A stretch of 12,797 bases of DNA from DAOTTX01 sp034437515 (GTDB taxonomy: Bacteria > Chloroflexota > Anaerolineae > Aggregatilineales > Phototrophicaceae), in contig DAOTTX010000026.1 of assembly GCA_034437515.1 (NCBI GenBank), positions 1-12,797 of the forward strand. Direction: 5' to 3'. The notes below the pieces were generated by a model. It saw only the letters and a list, made by a program, of their open reading frames with translations, was not told the origin of the DNA and did no database searches. Both the position numbers and the translations under genes were made by a program. How positions within the stretch are numbered: the stretch's first letter is position 1; every line of letters starts with the position of its first letter. This document shows positions 1 to 7,942 of the stretch, piece after piece.

Positions 1-46
1 GCGGTCAGCGTCCCCAGCGTCAACTTTTCCAGCAAACCTTACAGAC

Positions 47-66
47 GTTGAGGATCGATCCTCAAC
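47..66. promoter_or_regulatory. 20-bp perfect palindrome, candidate operator
   Basis: GTTGAGGATC (47-56) is followed directly by its exact reverse complement GATCCTCAAC (57-66). There is no loop and no following T-run, so it does not look like an intrinsic terminator. A perfect inverted repeat of this length upstream of a probable operon suits a dimeric DNA-binding protein (repressor, partition or replication protein). The protein is not identified. It contains two GATC sites at its centre. Confidence 0.45.
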
Positions 67-243
67 ATCCCGCAGTTTCAGAAACTTAACAATGTACCTG
101 TTTTTCATATATCAGAGACTTCATTCAGAGAATTAGAGACAGTATACAGTGATCTCAGGGATTTACTTGTTATGATGAACGTATAACCAACGGGTACACG
201 GAGCGAACGTGAGCGGTTCAGAGTCTGAGACGGCCTTCAAACA

Positions 244-276
244 CGCGCTTCGATGAAGCGCGCCGCTATCGCGGCG
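244..276 (+). promoter_or_regulatory. Two overlapping leader hairpins before the first gene
   Basis: CGCGCTTC (244-251), loop GAT, GAAGCGCG (255-262) forms an 8-bp perfect stem. CGCCGC (261-266), loop TATC, GCGGCG (271-276) forms a second stem sharing bases 261-262 with the first, so the two cannot both form fully. They sit about 30 bases before the AAAGGA ribosome binding site. This could be a transcript-level control element, or simply GC-rich structure; there is no poly-T tract to make either a terminator. Confidence 0.3.
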
Positions 277-315
277 GGGGCGGCGAGTATTCGCCAGTCC
301 ATGAAAGGACACCCC

Positions 316-2574
316 ATGACTGATCACCTGATTGCGGTGGAAACCTACGGGTCCCAGCGCATCACCTATCAGGGCCGCACGATCTCGGCGCAGAAGCTGG
401 GCTACACCGGCTGTGGCCGCGACGTGTTGTTGACGCTCTACGGCGAGGCCGCCCGCGATGTCACGTCGAAGCGAGCCAGCTACCACTACGTCCAGATCGA
501 CGGTCAGACCACTGTTCACAGCGGGACGCTGCTGCTGTATCTCACCAACGACCAACTCACCCAGGTCGAGGCCGTTACCCGCCAGCACCGTGTAATTCGC
601 AGCGGCGTTTGGCGCTGGTTCGACAATCCCGGTCGCACTAACCACGGTTGGCACGCGTTTCCCACGCAGGATCAACCCGACTATCAACCGCCACGCTTCC
701 GTGAAGGACCGCGCTACAACCCGACCGGCTACCGAGCCGCGACACCGGGTCAGACGGTTGCGATGTCCGTCGCAACCGCCGAGGCCATCCACGTCGAACG
801 CACACAACTACGGGACGACAAGCCGCCCTGGTGGTGGATCACCGGCAACACCTACCCGCACCGAGCGGCCTTCAAGGCAGCGGGCTGTCGCTGGAGCCGC
901 AAGCGCAAGGCGTGGTACACCATCGGCGAGACGCTCCCGGAGGCCATCACGCAGTTGATCGAGCGCGTCAACGACGCATCAGCCGTTGATGGGCCAACAT
1001 CCGAACCCACGCCAGAAGTCGTACCAACTGTTGGGACGAACGCAGGCGGCCAGTACAAGGTCGGCGACCGTGTCCAAGCTGTCGCTGACTTCGCGGCGCT
1101 GGGGGGCGGCACGATCAAGGAGGACACACCCGGTACCATCACGCAATGTTTTGGGGCAGCAGGCGAGTTAGGTCACAGCTACAACGTTGATTTCGAGACA
1201 CTCGGTGAAACCTGGTGCTTCGAGATGGACCTGAAATCCGCACCGGACAGCCCACCGCCCCCCGTTGCAACTCCGGCTGTCACGACTCCCGAAGAGCCGA
1301 CGCCAGCCCCTATCACGCAGGCCGTGCCCCCGGTAGCCGAACCACCTGCTGAGCCGGAGGGCGTGCCGGGTGTCCATTATCCCCGCTTCACGGTCGGGCA
1401 GACGGTCTACACCAGCGCTACCCTCAAGCTGGACGAGACGGGGACGGCCATCGCGCAGGGACAGGTTGGCACCGTCCTGCATCGCTTCGACATCCGCCAG
1501 ACCGACAAATACGAGTCGTTTGGCTACACCGTGCAGTTTCAGGAGGCGCTGGGGGGCAAACACCAGCACGCGCTGTTTGAGCGCACGCTGGACGCTGAGC
1601 CGCCGCGCATGAACGACCTGCGCGTGCGCCGCGACGAGCCGATCATGCTGGTGCCCGGTGCGGGTGGGCAATCGCTGTTGGCGACACATATCGCCCGGCG
1701 TGAGGCCATCGTCAACGGCACGGACTGGGATGGCGGCACAACGGCTGACCCCATTACAGACGAACTACCGGATACCGTTCAACCTGCGGACGAAACCTCC
1801 ACTGAATCGGAGCCGACCATCACACCGGATGATAAACCCATCACCGATGAAGCTGAGGCTGAACCCGCCATCCGGGTGCTGAAACCGGAGGCGCTGCCCG
1901 ACCATCTGCAAACGGCAGTTGAAGCGGCTCGCGGCAAATCGGTCACAGTGTCTGCCCCCTCGTCAAACGCCACGCGCACCCCCATCGGGCAGGCTTACGT
2001 CGGTGAGCTAACCGGAGCCATCACCGGCAACGTCTACTGCTACGGCTACGCCGTGTACCAGGACACGCTGCTGTATCTCAATATGGGCGGTCCCAGCACG
2101 GCGGTGGCTGCCATTCGTGCCAAGCTCGCCAAGGGCGAGGCCGTCAACCTGGTGCCGTGGGACGCCCCGGCGATCGAGCTGAGCGCCGGCGAGACGGATG
2201 GTGTGGCAAACACCGGCATGTTCACCGCCTTCGTGCACAACATCAGCGAGGCGCGTTTCACCAGCGCGGTGCTGGTTCACGCGTGGCTGACCGACCCGCT
2301 CTACGGCGGCAAATCAACCACCGGGATCTTCCGCACGAGCGAGGCGCAGGCGGTCGCCAAGCTGATAGACCACGTGCGCAAGCTGGTCAAGGTGCCGGTG
2401 TTCGAGGCGTGGGCCGGCTTTCTGTACGAGGTCGGCGGGGCGGCGGGATTGGTACGACCGGCCCGGAGCGGCGGCGAGATCGATCTGCTGGCGGTCGACC
2501 TGGACGCCGACGCCTGGACGCGGCTCATCACGGGCGGACTGGCCAACGGTGTTATCCGACTCCCCCGATCATGA
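316..2574 (+). CDS. Large multidomain hypothetical protein (752 aa) with a DUF5710-like region, two SH3/KOW-like repeats and a distinct C-terminal domain
   Basis: The function is not recognised. I chose ATG 316 because AAAGGA (304-309) lies 6 bases upstream; in-frame starts at 253 and 301 are less well placed. Residues 172-202 (WWWITGNTYPHR, then GCRWSRKRKAWY) resemble the short G-x-RW-x5-WY motif of DUF5710-like modules, often found in DNA-processing proteins of mobile elements. Residues ~246-306 and ~357-429 each open with a (Y/F)xVGxxV pattern followed by a G-T-I/V turn, and look like two related small beta-barrel (SH3/KOW-like) domains. Pro/Glu/Thr-rich linkers separate these parts. Residues ~560-752 form a well-structured region with no family I can name. 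No signal peptide or membrane segment is seen. It precedes the methyltransferase-helicase gene by 90 bases, so a role in the same replication or DNA-handling module is inferred only from position. Confidence 0.8.
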   Translation: MTDHLIAVETYGSQRITYQGRTISAQKLGYTGCGRDVLLTLYGEAARDVTSKRASYHYVQIDGQTTVHSGTLLLYLTNDQLTQVEAVTRQHRVIRSGVWRWFDNPGRTNHGWHAFPTQDQPDYQPPRFREGPRYNPTGYRAATPGQTVAMSVATAEAIHVERTQLRDDKPPWWWITGNTYPHRAAFKAAGCRWSRKRKAWYTIGETLPEAITQLIERVNDASAVDGPTSEPTPEVVPTVGTNAGGQYKVGDRVQAVADFAALGGGTIKEDTPGTITQCFGAAGELGHSYNVDFETLGETWCFEMDLKSAPDSPPPPVATPAVTTPEEPTPAPITQAVPPVAEPPAEPEGVPGVHYPRFTVGQTVYTSATLKLDETGTAIAQGQVGTVLHRFDIRQTDKYESFGYTVQFQEALGGKHQHALFERTLDAEPPRMNDLRVRRDEPIMLVPGAGGQSLLATHIARREAIVNGTDWDGGTTADPITDELPDTVQPADETSTESEPTITPDDKPITDEAEAEPAIRVLKPEALPDHLQTAVEAARGKSVTVSAPSSNATRTPIGQAYVGELTGAITGNVYCYGYAVYQDTLLYLNMGGPSTAVAAIRAKLAKGEAVNLVPWDAPAIELSAGETDGVANTGMFTAFVHNISEARFTSAVLVHAWLTDPLYGGKSTTGIFRTSEAQAVAKLIDHVRKLVKVPVFEAWAGFLYEVGGAAGLVRPARSGGEIDLLAVDLDADAWTRLITGGLANGVIRLPRS

Positions 2575-2651
2575 GCGCGACCGTCGTGCTGGGGTGTGCC
2601 ATCCGACACAACCTGCACCCGTCTCGTCACTTCACACCCATAATTGTATAG
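2571..2651 (+). CDS. Possible 26-aa coupling ORF
   Basis: An ATG at 2571 overlaps the TGA of the preceding gene (ATGA) and opens a 26-codon frame ending at TAG 2649-2651, which overlaps the AGGAGA ribosome binding site of the next gene. This arrangement could couple translation across the 90-base gap. The peptide has no recognisable motif, and chance is a serious alternative. Confidence 0.2.
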   Translation: MSATVVLGCAIRHNLHPSRHFTPIIV

Positions 2652-2655
2652 GAGA
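2650..2655 (+). promoter_or_regulatory. Strong Shine-Dalgarno fixing the start of the helicase gene
   Basis: AGGAGA lies 9 bases before ATG 2665. It rules out the longer frame from TTG 2644, because that TTG lies upstream of the site and the site would fall inside the coding sequence. Confidence 0.75.
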
Positions 2656-2664
2656 TATACGAAA

Positions 2665-5571
2665 ATGTCCCGTATGGAAAATAAGGCAGTGATGGGATTC
2701 TTTGCCGTGGAGGCCAAGCATCACGCCGCGATCACCTCACTGGTGGCCCCGGCCACCCCGGCCCACAAGCTACTCGACCCATATGCGGGCGAGGGCGTCT
2801 TTCTGGAGACGGCGGCGGCCGCCTGGCGGACCACCCCCTACGCCAACGAACTTGATGGGGCCCGTGCTAACGTATGTATCAGCCGTTTCGGGCCAACGCA
2901 GGCGGTGCGCTGCGACGTCGAACGGCTGCGTGCTTCTACAGGCGCGTTCAGCGTCGGCTGGTTCAACCCGCCCTACGACCACGACGCGGCGGCGGCTGAC
3001 GCCAAGCGGGTCGAGTTCCGCTTCCTGCGCCACAGCTGGAAGTGGATTCAGCCGGGCGGGCTGGTACTGTGGTGTGTCTATCAGCACCACCTGACCGAAC
3101 ACGCGCTGGGGTTCCTGGCAGGGCACACGGCACATGTCGACGTGTGGGGGCTGCCCGGCAAACACCTCGGCGAGTACGACCAGATTGTGGTGGCCGCCGT
3201 GCCCGGGAAGCACCCTGATCCGGAGGCACACTACGCCGACATCGCCGATCAGAAGGCCCATCCGACTCTCCTCACCGTCCAGAACGAGCCGGTCTACAAG
3301 CTGCCGCCGCCACCGCGACGGGCCCGCTTCGTGTTCGCGCCCGACACGGTCGATGACGCGCAGGGACTGCGGCTGTTGGCGGATCACGGCGCGTGGGCGA
3401 GCAACGGCTTCCAGGCGCTGCTAACGCCCCCACCGCCACCGAGCCAGATTACCCCGGTCGTCGCGCCGCGTCCGGGTCACACCGCGCTGGTGCTGGCGGC
3501 GGGCGTGGCTGACGGCGCAGTGATCGACACCGATGCCTACGGCACGGTCGCGATTCGTGGCAAGACGCAGCACGTTGAGGCGGTTGCCCGGGTCGAGGTC
3601 GAGTCTGATCCGAAAGACCCGGACAACACGGTCAAGAAGACCGTGATGAAGCTCAAGCCATCGACGACGCTGACGCTGTTAAGTGATGACGGGACCACGG
3701 TCGAGATGGCGGGTGACGAGGCGCTGCTGGGTTTCATCACCGCCAACAAGACGGCATTGGGAGCCTACCTCAACGACAAGTTCGCGCCCCTCTATCCGTT
3801 CGACTTGAACGGGCTGGGGCGCTTTCTGGGGCGGGTGCGGCTGAACGGGGTGCATCCGTTGTACACCGCGCAGAAGCACGTGATCGCGGCGATCACCAAA
3901 GGCTTCGAGCAGCGCAAGGGCGTGCTGCTCTCTGGGATGATGGGGACCGGCAAGACGGCCATGGGGGGTGCCGTCGCCGCCGCGGTGGCCTCCGGCACGG
4001 TCGCGGCGCTGCGTGACCGGATCGGCCCCGACCAGGTGGTGCTCATTGTGGCCCCGCCGCACCTAGTGGAGAAATGGCAGCGCGAGCTGCTCAGTATCCA
4101 CCCGGACAGCATCGTCGAGCGGCTGGACCGCCACGAGGACGTGAAAGCGTTCATGGCGAAGGCGGCTCGGATCGGCGCGGGGATCCCCAAGATCGGCCTG
4201 ATCAAGCGCGACTTGACCAAGCTGGGCTGCGCCCGCGAACCGGCCGTCGTGTGGCGCGAGGTGCCGACCGCGCTGTGGCCGGCCAACCAGTCGACCCCCG
4301 AGGGCTACGCGCCGGGTGACCGCGTCACCAAGCAGCGCACGCCCCAGTGTCCTCACTGCGGGACGACCGTGACCCAGCAGCGGCGTGGCCAGACCGTCCC
4401 GGCCTCCGAGCGCTATCTAAAGTCGGGGGCACGCGCCTGCGATCAGTGCCACACGCCGCTGTGGTGCGAGGCACGCGACCGCGGGGCGCGGCCCAAGCCG
4501 GGGCACAAGTACCCGCCCAAGAACCCGCGCTATCGCATCGACGAATACCTCAAGCGCCACTACCCCGACCGCGTGTTTCTGCTGATCTGGGACGAAATAC
4601 ATGAGGCCCAGTCAAGTGACACCGGCAACGGCGAGGCCTTCGGGCGGCTGGCGGGGATCGCCGACAAGGTGCTCGGCCTGACCGGGACGCCGTTCAATGG
4701 ACGGTCGTCGTCGCTGTTCAATCTGGAGTATCACCTGAACGACCGGGTGCGGCGGCGCTTCCCGTGGGGCGGCGCTGACCGGCTGTCGCGGGTGGTGCGC
4801 GGCTCATGCGGCTTCCAGACCGTGATCGAGTCGGCCGGCAAGCAGCGCGGTCGGGCCGAGGCGCGCTGGGTCGAGCAGATGGGCGTGCGCGAGCGCGTGG
4901 TCGAGGAGCGCCCGACCTACGACAGCGAGACCGGGGCCTACACCGGCACCAGCACCTACGAGCGGCCCTACGAGGAGGCCCCGGGCATCTCGCCGGCGCT
5001 GGTGGCCGAGATGCTGGACCACACCGTGTACTTCAGCCTCAAGGACCTCGGCAAGCACCTGCCCCGCTACGAGGAGATCGCGCTGCCCGTCGAGATGGAC
5101 GCGGACACCTACGCCCAGTACGACCGCACCCGCTCCCAGCTTAAAGACTACTTAATCCAGCGCAAATGGGAGGGCGACAACTCGTTCATGGGGGCCTACT
5201 TACAGTGGGCGCTCGGCCAGCCGAGCACGGCCTTCCGCCCGACCGAGGTGATCCACAACCTCAAGAGTCCGATCACCGGGAAGAAGCGGCCCCACACCGT
5301 GACGAAAATCCCGTCGTTCGGCGAGGACCGGATCTACGCCAAGGAGCGTGCGCTGATCAACCTGCTGACCAAGGAGCTGGCCGCCGCCCGCCCGTGCGTG
5401 GTCTACCTGCGCCAGACCGGAACCCGAGACATCCAGCCGCGCATCGAAAAGCTGATCCGGGAGCACGTGCCGGGTGCGGTGCCCTATGTGCTTAAGAACA
5501 CGATCGGGGCCGAGCGGCGCGAGGCGGTCGTGCACCGCGAGCGCGACCGGGGCGTCAATGTGCTGATCTGT
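2665..5571 (+). CDS. Methyltransferase-SNF2 helicase fusion, exon 1 (N-terminal 969 residues)
   Basis: This is the first exon of a gene interrupted by a group II intron; the full CDS is join(2665..5571, 7943..8935), about 1299 aa. Residues 36-44 (LLDPYAGEG) are a SAM-binding motif I and residues 101-104 (NPPY) the catalytic motif of N6-adenine/amino methyltransferases; the region resembles DUF6094-type domains. The helicase follows: Walker A GMMGTGKT (424-431), motif Ia-like VAPPHLVEKW, Walker B DEIH (643-646) and motif III LTGTP (672-676). Between Walker A and B lies a zinc-ribbon-like pair, CPHC (562-565) and CDQC (592-595). The exon ends after Cys969, within motif V. If unspliced, translation adds Val and stops at TGA 5575-5577, giving a protein without motifs V and VI. 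The likely role is ATP-driven DNA remodelling coupled to methylation or DNA binding on a mobile element. Methyltransferase plus SNF2 helicase in one chain recalls phage P1 DarB and some defence/anti-restriction proteins. The substrate is unknown. Confidence 0.88.
5559..5571 (+). other. Intron target site: IBS2 (5559-5564) and IBS1 (5566-5571)
   Basis: The last bases of exon 1 carry ATCTGT (5566-5571) and, after one spacer base, TGTGCT (5559-5564). They pair with GCAGAT (5887-5892) and AGCACG (5823-5828) in the intron, each with one terminal G-U pair. This matches how group II introns recognise their 5' exon. The site lies in the codons for the conserved VLIC of helicase motif V. Confidence 0.7.
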
Positions 5572-5822
5572 GTGTGACGTGAAAGCGTCTTGAGTAATTG
5601 TTCGACAACCGAAAGGTTGGAGCGAACCTGTTGTTCCATCAGCAGTACCCTACGCGGTAATGCGGGGAAGCAATGACCCGTATAAAGCCCGCTGACAATG
5701 TACCTACAGTCTATTGACTGCTACCAGAACCGTGAGGAAATGGTAGTTCTGCCAGCATCAAAGCGGATAGGGGCTAGGGTGGATGGTATGGTGAGCATAT
5801 GCAAATTCTTGTAACCGTCGTT

Positions 5823-5828
5823 AGCACG
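5823..5828 (+). other. EBS2 of the group II intron
   Basis: AGCACG pairs with IBS2 TGTGCT (5559-5564) through five Watson-Crick pairs and one G-U pair. It lies about 60 bases before EBS1 in domain I, a reasonable distance for this class. Confidence 0.5.
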
Positions 5829-5877
5829 AACAAGCCAAAGATGCTGATAGGCTTGGCCCAAAAGGGAAGTGGCTGGT

Positions 5878-5900
5878 ACAGGGTGTGCAGATTACCCTGT
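5878..5900 (+). other. EBS1 hairpin of the group II intron
   Basis: ACAGGGT (5878-5884) and ACCCTGT (5894-5900) form a perfect 7-bp stem with the 9-base loop GTGCAGATT. Within the loop, GCAGAT (5887-5892) pairs with IBS1 ATCTGT (5566-5571) at the end of exon 1. A terminal loop presenting EBS1 about 310 bases into the intron is what domain I of this class shows. Confidence 0.7.
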
Positions 5901-6180
5901 CATGGACGTGAAAGCCACCGGCGGATAGAGAGCATCCTAACCCATCCTTGTTACTCAAGATGAACACGGTAAGCCCGTAACGTTCCCAAGTGGTAGGTAG
6001 CCGTAAGGCACGCCAATGACGTTGCGGGTAAAGGAAGGTGGAGAAAGCGAATGCTGCTCTGTAATCGAACAGATAGAGGTTGAGGCGAAAGCCGACATCA
6101 TCTCACGCGAAAGCGGGCAGACTTCCACCAGGTCTTTTATCACGAAATAGCTTGAAGAACCGATTAAGGAGACAAAGCAA

Positions 6181-7869
6181 ATGACGGTAGCACAACCTAC
6201 TGGTGCGGTCTCTCACAATGTGGGAGGCTGGCACGCCATTGACTGGCAGAAAGCCCATACCCACGTGCGTCGGCTACAAGTGCGTATCGTGAAGGCAACC
6301 CAGGAAGGTAGATGGAATAAGGTGAAATCCCTGCAACGTCTACTGACCCGCTCGTTCTATGCAAAAGCAATTGCAGTCAAACGAGTGACAGAAAACCAAG
6401 GTAAGAACACACCGGGCGTTGACGGAGAAATCTGGGACACCCCGGAAAAGAAGATGGAAGGCATTCAGCGGATGCAACATCACGGGTATCAACCCCAGCC
6501 GCTGAAGCGTACCTATATCCCGAAAAGAAACGGTAAACGTCGTCCACTCGGTATTCCCACGATGATCGACCGTGCGATGCAAGCCCTTTGGCTTCTCGCG
6601 TTGGAACCCGTGGCAGAGACAACAGCAGACCCAACATCCTTTGGATTCCGGCCTATGCGCTCATGCGCGGATGCCATTGGGTACTGCTTCAATGTCCTCT
6701 CGAAACGGCACTCGGCACAATGGGTACTTGAAGGTGACATCAAATCATGCTTTGACCAAATCAGCCACGAGTGGTTACTTGAACATATCCCAATGGACAA
6801 GACAATCCTGCGGAAATGGTTGAAGTCGGGATACATGGAAGGTCAGATGCTGTATGACACGGAAGATGGCACGCCGCAGGGCGGGATCATCTCACCGGTT
6901 CTTGCAAACATGGTACTGGACGGATTAGATAGGGTTCTAAGGGAACACTTCCCCAAACCCAAATCTGGTTACAACGCAAAAGTGAACCTGGTTCGCTACG
7001 CGGATGATTTCATCATCACCGGTGCTTCGCGTGAAGTTTTGGAAAACGAGGTAAAGCCTATCGTTGAAACCTTCCTTCGGGAACGTGGTCTTGAACTCTC
7101 GCAAGAGAAAACACAGATCACACATATCAACGATGGCTTCGATTTCTTGAGCCAGAATCTACGCAAATACAACGGCAAACTCATCATCAAACCTTCTAAA
7201 CGCAGCGTCCAAGATCTACTGGAAAATGTGCGTGGCATTCTCAAACGCAATAAACAAATGCCCGCTGGACGCTTGCTCCTGCTAATCAATCCGGTCATTC
7301 GTGGATGGGCACTGTATCACAGACATATATGCAGTACCCGGACATTCGACCGAGCAGATCAATCCATCTTTGAAGCCCTGTGGCAATGGGCGAAACGCAG
7401 ACACCCTAACAAAAGCAAGACATGGATCAAGGACAAGTACTTCCCACCCAAAGGAAGTCGGAGTTGGGCGTTCCAAGGGGAAGATGAAGGTCGGTTACGC
7501 TGGCTTTACTACTGCACAGACGTGAAGATCGAACGTCATGTGCCGATCCGTATGGGCGCAAACCCCTTCGACCCAGAATGGGAATCCTACTTCGAGAAAC
7601 GTCTGAGCCGCCGTATGGAAAATAAACTGTACGGTAGACGGCAACTGATCCGTATCTGGAAATCACAAACGGGAGAATGTCCGATATGCGAACAGAAGAT
7701 AACGGCTGAAACTGGCTGGCATCTCCACCATATCATCCCACGTGTTCTGGGTGGCCCCGACAAGGATCATAACCTTGTTCTGCTACACCCCAACTGCCAC
7801 ATGCAAGTTCACAACCAAAAACTATCTGTTGAGAAGCCGCGTCCTAACAAGGGCGTTAAAAAGGCTTGA
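6181..7869 (+). CDS. ltrA: Group II intron-encoded protein: reverse transcriptase / maturase / HNH endonuclease (562 aa)
   Basis: This multifunctional protein helps its intron RNA fold and splice, and copies it into new DNA targets (retrohoming). ATG 6181 has AAGGAG (6166-6171) 9 bases upstream. Residues ~10-100 match the N-terminal domain of intron reverse transcriptases (QGKNTPGVDGEIWDT). The polymerase core follows with RRPLGIPT, SFGFRP, GDIKSCFDQI, GTPQGGIISP and the catalytic YADD (273-276). The maturase region (~310-420) includes RGWALYHRH. The C-terminal HNH endonuclease has CPIC (500-503), HLHH (514-517), and HPNCH with Cys539/His540 and His544. Length and domain set are those of complete CL-type proteins; no key residue is missing. 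Its TGA stop overlaps the first two bases of domain V. The symbol is the family name, not proof of orthology. Confidence 0.93.
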   Translation: MTVAQPTGAVSHNVGGWHAIDWQKAHTHVRRLQVRIVKATQEGRWNKVKSLQRLLTRSFYAKAIAVKRVTENQGKNTPGVDGEIWDTPEKKMEGIQRMQHHGYQPQPLKRTYIPKRNGKRRPLGIPTMIDRAMQALWLLALEPVAETTADPTSFGFRPMRSCADAIGYCFNVLSKRHSAQWVLEGDIKSCFDQISHEWLLEHIPMDKTILRKWLKSGYMEGQMLYDTEDGTPQGGIISPVLANMVLDGLDRVLREHFPKPKSGYNAKVNLVRYADDFIITGASREVLENEVKPIVETFLRERGLELSQEKTQITHINDGFDFLSQNLRKYNGKLIIKPSKRSVQDLLENVRGILKRNKQMPAGRLLLLINPVIRGWALYHRHICSTRTFDRADQSIFEALWQWAKRRHPNKSKTWIKDKYFPPKGSRSWAFQGEDEGRLRWLYYCTDVKIERHVPIRMGANPFDPEWESYFEKRLSRRMENKLYGRRQLIRIWKSQTGECPICEQKITAETGWHLHHIIPRVLGGPDKDHNLVLLHPNCHMQVHNQKLSVEKPRPNKGVKKA

Positions 7870-7901
7870 GCCGTATGAGGGGAAACTCTCACGTACGGTT
7901 C
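7868..7901 (+). ncRNA. Group II intron domain V (catalytic hairpin)
   Basis: This is the 34-base hairpin of the ribozyme core, beginning GAGCCGTATG and ending CGTACGGTTC, capped by a GAAA-type loop (GGGGAAACTC region). It carries the AGC catalytic triad at 7869-7871. It begins inside the stop codon of the intron-encoded protein. Confidence 0.92.
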
Positions 7902-7942
7902 TTAGGGGGCTGAGAGGCAGTAATGTCTCTCGGCTACCCGAC
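7902..7942 (+). ncRNA. Group II intron domain VI with branch-point adenosine
   Basis: GCTGAGAG (7909-7916) pairs with CTCTCGGC (7927-7934), and GGG (7905-7907) with CCC (7937-7939). A7936 is left bulged 7 bases from the 3' splice site, the expected place for the lariat branch point. The intron ends GAC at 7942. Confidence 0.85.

Larger units (their letters stand above)
1..315. other. Non-coding leader upstream of the first gene
   Basis: No convincing gene is seen here; the open frames are antisense or overlapping shadows. The first 25 bases hold two copies of CAGCGTC (6-12 and 15-21). Positions 47-66 are a perfect palindrome (listed separately). Positions 85-190 are AT-rich, unlike the GC-rich genes that follow, and contain several -10-like hexamers (TATACA at 144-149, TATGAT at 172-177), none with a good -35 box at the right distance. 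Two overlapping hairpins lie just before the ribosome binding site of the first gene. The composition suits a promoter/regulatory region. Whether the first bases are the tail of an upstream gene cannot be told. Confidence 0.5.
5572..7942 (+). mobile_element. Complete group II intron, chloroplast-like (CL/IIB type), 2371 bp
   Basis: The 5' end GTGTGACG fits the GUGYG consensus and the 3' end CTACCCGAC fits the usual AY ending. Domains I-III occupy 5572 to about 6180, an intron-encoded protein sits in domain IV, domain V is at 7868-7901 and domain VI at 7902-7942. Three independent signs fix the borders: the consensus ends, exon-intron pairings (IBS1/EBS1, IBS2/EBS2), and the spliced reading frame, which rebuilds the helicase motif as LIC|NPELVKTGLDL. 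A GAAA-capped hairpin (CAACC 5606-5610, GGTTG 5615-5619) is typical of domain I. Every part needed for splicing and retrohoming appears present, so it may be active. It is AT-richer than the flanking exons. Assignment to the CL class rests on the protein and on memory of the RNA consensus, not on a full fold. Confidence 0.92.

Noticed and set aside
163..807. 214-aa open frame antisense to the first gene
   Set aside because: It is a shadow of the GC-rich coding frame on the other strand, crosses the leader, has no ribosome binding site and shows no recognisable motif.
5570..5574. Alternative intron start at the earlier GTGTG
   Set aside because: Starting at 5570 puts exon 2 out of frame and shifts the IBS1 pairing; 5572 restores both the frame and the helicase motif.
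6069..6074. ACAGAT as EBS1, a perfect complement of IBS1
   Set aside because: It lies about 500 bases into the intron, close to domains II-IV, and is not in a clear hairpin loop; GCAGAT at 5887-5892 is presented on a perfect stem at the usual distance.
7742..7942. Upstream extension of the exon 2 frame, starting at an ATG inside the intron
   Set aside because: It overlaps the HNH domain coding sequence and domains V-VI in another frame; the spliced junction explains the exon 2 frame fully.
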